Made by a program: the position numbers and the translations under genes. Shown one piece after another: positions 5,822-8,141 of a DNA stretch of 8,141 nucleotides. Position 1 is the stretch's first letter; the number at the start of each line of letters is the position of its first letter. Source of the stretch: Nitrososphaerota archaeon. Lineage in GTDB: Archaea > Thermoproteota > Nitrososphaeria > Nitrososphaerales > Nitrosopumilaceae. The notes beneath the pieces are model-generated. The model was given only the letters and a program-made list of their open reading frames with translations. It had not been told where the DNA came from and ran no database searches. The DNA is taken from positions 1-8,141 of the forward strand of contig JADFJY010000053.1 of assembly GCA_022565935.1 (NCBI GenBank), read 5' to 3'.

Positions 5822-6087
5822 TTTTTTCTTCTCCTAAATTTTTTTTGTGTACTCACAGGAGGTTGTTCAGATACGAAAACACTTTTGCCAATGTATTTTT
5901 TGATATTATTTGTTAACGGAGTTGCAGATGCAAATGGTCTACTTACTGGACCAATCAATTCCATTACTTTTGCAACTCTAGTTCCTTTTTCGTCACAGAG
6001 TATTTGTCCTTCAACTAATTTGTTTGATAGTTGAATGATTACCCTGCCACTTCCGGCTAGGTGCATTATTTCTCCTACCTCCTGCAA
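5818..6087 (-). CDS. gar1: Gar1, H/ACA ribonucleoprotein subunit
   Basis: Gar1 binds the catalytic domain of Cbf5 in the H/ACA complex, which converts uridine to pseudouridine in rRNA under guide-RNA control. The 89-residue protein has the single beta-barrel core: VGEIMHLAGSGRVIIQ (4-19), then the diagnostic ELIGPVSRPFASA (43-55, family GPVxxPY), YIGKSVFVS (65-73), and a basic RNA-binding-type tail FRRRKK (84-89). Two starts are possible. TTG 6087 begins right after an in-frame TAA, has a TATA-like element 24 nt upstream, and yields the G-x-[VI]-x-H N-terminus of other archaeal Gar1 proteins. ATG 6066 has AGGAG 5 nt before it but would delete that conserved Gly. I keep TTG, with moderate certainty. 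It overlaps tfb by 4 nt; this pairing is known from other archaea. Confidence 0.93.
   Translation of the reverse strand: MQEVGEIMHLAGSGRVIIQLSNKLVEGQILCDEKGTRVAKVMELIGPVSRPFASATPLTNNIKKYIGKSVFVSEQPPVSTQKKFRRRKK
5831..5835 (-). promoter_or_regulatory. Shine-Dalgarno motif for tfb inside gar1
   Basis: AGGAG on the minus strand lies in the arginine-rich last codons of gar1, 9 nt before the tfb ATG at 5821. Together with the ATGA overlap it supports coupled translation of gar1 and tfb. Confidence 0.6.
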
Positions 6088-6101
6088 TTACAAACACTAA
6101 C

Positions 6102-6117
6102 ATGATATTCTTATCAT
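6102..6117. repeat. Inverted repeat upstream of gar1-tfb
   Basis: ATGATA (6102-6107) and TATCAT (6112-6117) form a perfect 6-bp inverted repeat around a 4-base spacer, 15 nt upstream of the gar1 TTG. It overlaps a TATA-like TATGATAAG on the minus strand, with near edge about 24 nt before that TTG. It could be an operator or simply an AT-rich promoter; in such composition a 6-bp repeat is expected now and then by chance. Confidence 0.35.
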
Positions 6118-6160
6118 AGACTTCTGTCAACTTTACTTTAGCTAAGAGCTAGATTTGATT

Positions 6161-6460
6161 TTATTTTGATTGTTTTGACCTTTTTAAAATTAGTTTTTCA
6201 GAAATTCTGTTAAGAATTATTGTTTTTGAGGATTCTTTTGGCAACACAACATATCCTGACCTAACAAAAGGTCTTTTTGGAAATCGTACTTTGTCATTTG
6301 ATTCTATAATTTCAAACCCTGCAGCTTTTGTTGCATCAATCAATTCTTTTAATGAAGGATCAAAAATACATTTTTCTAGTCCTGCTCTTCTTCCTTTAGA
6401 TTTTTTTAAATTCTTGTTGAAATAATCCAACCAGATTACAATATGCTCATAATCTTTCAT
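6161..6460 (-). CDS. srp19: SRP19, signal recognition particle 19 kDa protein
   Basis: SRP19 binds the archaeal 7S RNA helices 6 and 8 and helps SRP54 load, for targeting of membrane and secreted proteins. The 99-residue protein is of usual archaeal length. It shows the short family pattern: IVIWLDYFNKNLKKSKGRR (7-25, equivalent to 'iWp.Y.d...s...GRr'), FDPSLKELIDATKAAGFE (33-50), KRPFVRSGYVVLP (62-74) and a basic C-terminus (KLILKRSKQSK, 89-99). The ATG at 6460 is one nucleotide after the rps8e stop and is served by AAGGA (6466-6470), which lies within the last codons of rps8e, so the two genes are cotranscribed and coupled. gar1 follows 73 nt downstream. Length, motifs and the rps8e neighbour together make the call secure. 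Confidence 0.93.
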   Translation of the reverse strand: MKDYEHIVIWLDYFNKNLKKSKGRRAGLEKCIFDPSLKELIDATKAAGFEIIESNDKVRFPKRPFVRSGYVVLPKESSKTIILNRISEKLILKRSKQSK

Positions 6461-6461
6461 T

Positions 6462-6845
6462 TTATTCCTTTAGTAAAATTGCGTTAGCTATTCCGTTTTG
6501 TCCAGGTCTTGAAACTATTCTACACTTGCCTTCTTTTATTTCTAAAATTGCACCCTTTGTAATAATGCCACGTCTTTTGTAATCATTGTTTGTAGCATTG
6601 TCCAAAACTTTGATAATTTTTGTTTTCTTGACTTTAGCATCACCTGAAGATAAATTGACAAAATCAACTGATTTCAAAGCTGTCTTTCTATTTTTTCCAC
6701 GAGTGTGTCTTGTAATTGTAATTTGAGCTCCATTAATTGGTTCATTTGGGTATCTGTCAATTTCATATTTTCGTCTAACTCTAAGTGGATGTCTTCTTCC
6801 TCCAGTTATTTTACTAGTTGCTAAATTCTCTACGCACTTTTTCAC
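6462..6845 (-). CDS. rps8e: Ribosomal protein S8e
   Basis: This is a small-subunit ribosomal protein shared by archaea and eukaryotes and absent from bacteria. The 127-residue protein has the family's start KITGGRRHPLRVRRKYE (12-28), the RHTRGKNRKTALKS segment (46-59), and the end NNDYKRRGIITKGAILE (86-102) and SRPGQNGIANAIL (112-124). The start codon is GTG (6843-6845), giving MKKCVENLATSK, close to the usual 'MK.S.EN..kRK.TGG'. GTATAAATT (6868-6876) lies 23 nt upstream and no Shine-Dalgarno is present, so the mRNA is probably leaderless. It heads the rps8e-srp19 pair, with gar1-tfb behind. The gene is intact and the identification is secure. Confidence 0.97.
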   Translation of the reverse strand: MKKCVENLATSKITGGRRHPLRVRRKYEIDRYPNEPINGAQITITRHTRGKNRKTALKSVDFVNLSSGDAKVKKTKIIKVLDNATNNDYKRRGIITKGAILEIKEGKCRIVSRPGQNGIANAILLKE

Positions 6846-6867
6846 AAAACCTAGTCTAAATTACTCT

Positions 6868-6876
6868 AATTTATAC
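6868..6876 (-). promoter_or_regulatory. TATA box for the rps8e-srp19 operon
   Basis: The minus strand reads GTATAAATT. Its near edge is 23 nt before the GTG start of rps8e, predicting transcription from about the start codon. The AT-rich spacing between it and the GTG contains no ribosome binding motif. Confidence 0.6.
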
Positions 6877-6883
6877 AAAACGC

Positions 6884-6892
6884 AAAAAATTA
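6884..6892 (-). terminator. Oligo-T terminator after scpB
   Basis: On the minus strand AATTTTTTG follows the scpB stop by about 20 nt and sits just upstream of the rps8e TATA box. An oligo-T run of six is a plausible archaeal intrinsic terminator for the scpAB transcript; none has a convincing hairpin. Confidence 0.4.
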
Positions 6893-6911
6893 GCCTTGAA
6901 TTAAAATCTGC

Positions 6912-7490
6912 TTAGTTTAGTTTTGTAACAATTTGAGCATCTGTATTTGTTTGTGTCATACTTGCTGTTTTCCTAATTTTAGAGAACAGTCTTTGTTTTA
7001 GATCCTCAACATCTCCTTGAATTCCAAAATACTTTTGGAATTTTTCTGATGTTGTGTAAATTTTTAATCTTCCAACATTTTGATGACTAATGTAATCTAA
7101 TTGTCTTAGTTCTTTTAGATGTGCATAAACCCCAGAACCTCTTGTCTCCACAAGTTGTTTTGATGATATTGGTTGGCTATATGCAATGTATGATAATGTC
7201 TTTAGTGCAGCATTTGGGAGTATGGGTTTTGAAGCATATTTTTTCACAGTAGAGCTGTATTCTGGCTTTAACTGAAATACGTATGATTCATCTGGAAGTA
7301 TGACCACTTCAAGTGCTTTGAATGCTGACTTTGTCTTTTTCATAATGTCATTTAGTAATTCTTGTGTTTTTTTCCTTGATTCTGTGCCTGATGCTCTGAT
7401 TATGTCTTCTATTCTAAGAGGTCTGCCTGCTGAGTAAAGCGCTGCCTCAATTCTTGCTGTTGCTTCATCCATATTCACAATTTTTGCCAA
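6912..7490 (-). CDS. scpB: ScpB, segregation and condensation protein B
   Basis: ScpB is the winged-helix partner that binds the kleisin ScpA in the bacterial-type SMC condensin and acts in chromosome compaction and segregation. The 192-residue protein starts with EARIEAALYSAGRPLRIEDI (9-28), the family's 'ieAlLFasgePls...l', followed by a first winged helix, then LPNAALKTLSYIAYSQPISSKQL (91-113) and RGSGVYAHLKELRQLDYI (116-133), the second winged helix. The C-terminal tail (about 160-192) is variable. The start is TTG at 7488-7490: an in-frame TAA is immediately upstream and AGAGGAGGAG (7498-7507) lies 7 nt before it. ATG 7472 would be too far from this motif. It follows scpA by 52 nt on the same strand, the usual order, so the two form one operon. 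Confidence 0.93.
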   Translation of the reverse strand: MAKIVNMDEATARIEAALYSAGRPLRIEDIIRASGTESRKKTQELLNDIMKKTKSAFKALEVVILPDESYVFQLKPEYSSTVKKYASKPILPNAALKTLSYIAYSQPISSKQLVETRGSGVYAHLKELRQLDYISHQNVGRLKIYTTSEKFQKYFGIQGDVEDLKQRLFSKIRKTASMTQTNTDAQIVTKLN

Positions 7491-7497
7491 TTATCTA

Positions 7498-7507
7498 CTC
7501 CTCCTCT
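7498..7507 (-). promoter_or_regulatory. Strong Shine-Dalgarno motif that sets the scpB TTG start
   Basis: The minus strand reads AGAGGAGGAG, the best ribosome binding site in the window, 7 nt before TTG 7490. It fixes the start at TTG rather than the ATG six codons further in, and marks scpB as an internal operon gene. Confidence 0.75.
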
Positions 7508-7542
7508 GAAATTAGTTAAAGAACTCTTTTCTTCATTATTGA

Positions 7543-8141
7543 TCAGTTTGTTAATTCTTCTTTTATTACCGTAATTTTGATGTCTTCTTCAATTTGTTCA
7601 AGGTCTACCTTTTGGTCTCTGGCTAAAAATAATATTGCAAAGAAACATCTGATCGAGTCTACTTCATCAAGCTCTAAAATAATGTCTTGAAGCAGTCCAA
7701 ATCCTTTTTGTGATATTTTTTTCATTACCAAGTCTTCATATTTTCCAATGATACTCTCAAGTGAAATGAAATATTCTTTAAAGTCAGGAGCTTCAATTGG
7801 CTCAATTTCTAATCTACTGTTTCTTCTTGATTGAGGATTTGCAATTGTACCTATAAGATTTTGAAGCAATCCCAATAAATCATCTAGTGTAACTGGATAT
7901 GTGGATTCATGTCTAAATGGAATGTCAATTAATTCAATATCTATATCTGTTCTTTGGTTCATTGGTTTTTTCTCCATTGCTGCTCTTTGTAATGCAAAAA
8001 TACTTTCTACTTTCATTCTATAGATTAATGATGATGACAATGCTGCCATTCCTGCAATTTTAAAATCCCTTTTACCTGATTTTTCTAGAACTTTTATTAA
8101 TAAATTTAAAATTTGAATCAGGTCAATATCCCAAACATCTT
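7543..8141 (-). CDS. scpA: ScpA, segregation and condensation protein A (kleisin), N-terminus cut by window edge
   Basis: ScpA is the kleisin that bridges the SMC head domains in bacterial-type condensin. About 199 codons are visible; the frame stays open to the right edge. The first visible residues, DVWDIDLIQILNLLIKVLEK, match the N-terminal helices that contact the SMC neck, and the GKRDFKIAGMAALSSSLIYR stretch follows, with the conserved 'A...l..Aa.Li..Ks..LL' pattern ending in RMKVESIFALQ. A charged, poorly conserved middle (IDIELIDIPFRHESTYPVTL) leads to a winged-helix C-terminus, where FFAILFLARDQKVDLEQ (near the end) resembles the family 'tFlALLEL...g.v...Q'. The ATG at 8049 is inside the conserved region and is not the true start, which lies upstream of the window. 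scpB follows 52 nt later. Confidence 0.9.
   Translation of the reverse strand, partial: DVWDIDLIQILNLLIKVLEKSGKRDFKIAGMAALSSSLIYRMKVESIFALQRAAMEKKPMNQRTDIDIELIDIPFRHESTYPVTLDDLLGLLQNLIGTIANPQSRRNSRLEIEPIEAPDFKEYFISLESIIGKYEDLVMKKISQKGFGLLQDIILELDEVDSIRCFFAILFLARDQKVDLEQIEEDIKITVIKEELTN

Noticed and set aside
1..8141. CRISPR array, mobile element, prophage or tRNA
   Set aside because: I saw no regularly spaced direct repeats, transposase or phage-like genes, terminal inverted repeats, or cloverleaf-type T-loop and acceptor sequences; the region reads as ordinary chromosome.

Overview
The window is AT-rich, gene-dense archaeal chromosome, most likely from a Nitrosopumilus-like thaumarchaeon (Thaumarchaeota / Nitrososphaerota). 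The archaeal assignment rests on genes that bacteria lack: TFB, Gar1, SRP19 and ribosomal protein S8e. A bacterial-type ScpA/ScpB pair, a fused siroheme decarboxylase and the AT-rich codon use fit the marine thaumarchaeal group. No amo, 16S or other diagnostic marker is present, so the genus is an inference.

Layout. (1) 1-1576, divergent pair: a precorrin-2 dehydrogenase-type siroheme synthase (minus strand, cut by the left edge) and a two-domain AhbA-AhbB-like siroheme decarboxylase (plus strand, the only plus-strand gene). (2) 1573-2917, minus: a small protein with a B-box-like Cys/His cluster, downstream of an aldo/keto reductase. (3) 3037-3970, minus: a chlorite-dismutase/coproheme-decarboxylase family protein and a DUF167 (YggU) protein. 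(4) 4005-4775, minus: SufC, the Fe-S assembly ATPase, without sufB or sufD beside it. (5) 4871-6845, minus: an information-processing cluster in the order rps8e, srp19, gar1, tfb, with a 1-nt gap between the first two genes and a 4-nt overlap between the last two. (6) 6912-8141, minus: scpB and the 5'-truncated scpA, subunits of a bacterial-type SMC condensin.

How the genes fit together. The siroheme synthase, AhbAB and the Cld/ChdC-like protein together suggest heme made by the siroheme-dependent (Ahb) route: precursor to siroheme, then didecarboxysiroheme, with the Cld-family protein a candidate for a late decarboxylation. The middle steps (AhbC and perhaps AhbD) are not in the window. The rps8e-srp19-gar1-tfb block joins translation, protein targeting, H/ACA RNA-guided pseudouridylation and transcription initiation.

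Expression signals. Most genes that head a transcription unit have a TATA-like element whose near edge lies 22-24 nt before the start codon, as expected for leaderless mRNAs. Several of these genes start with TTG or GTG. Genes inside operons (srp19, tfb, scpB) instead have Shine-Dalgarno motifs. I saw no tRNA, rRNA, CRISPR array, insertion sequence or prophage gene. No gene-free stretch exceeds 300 bases; the longest is about 120 bases (2918-3036).
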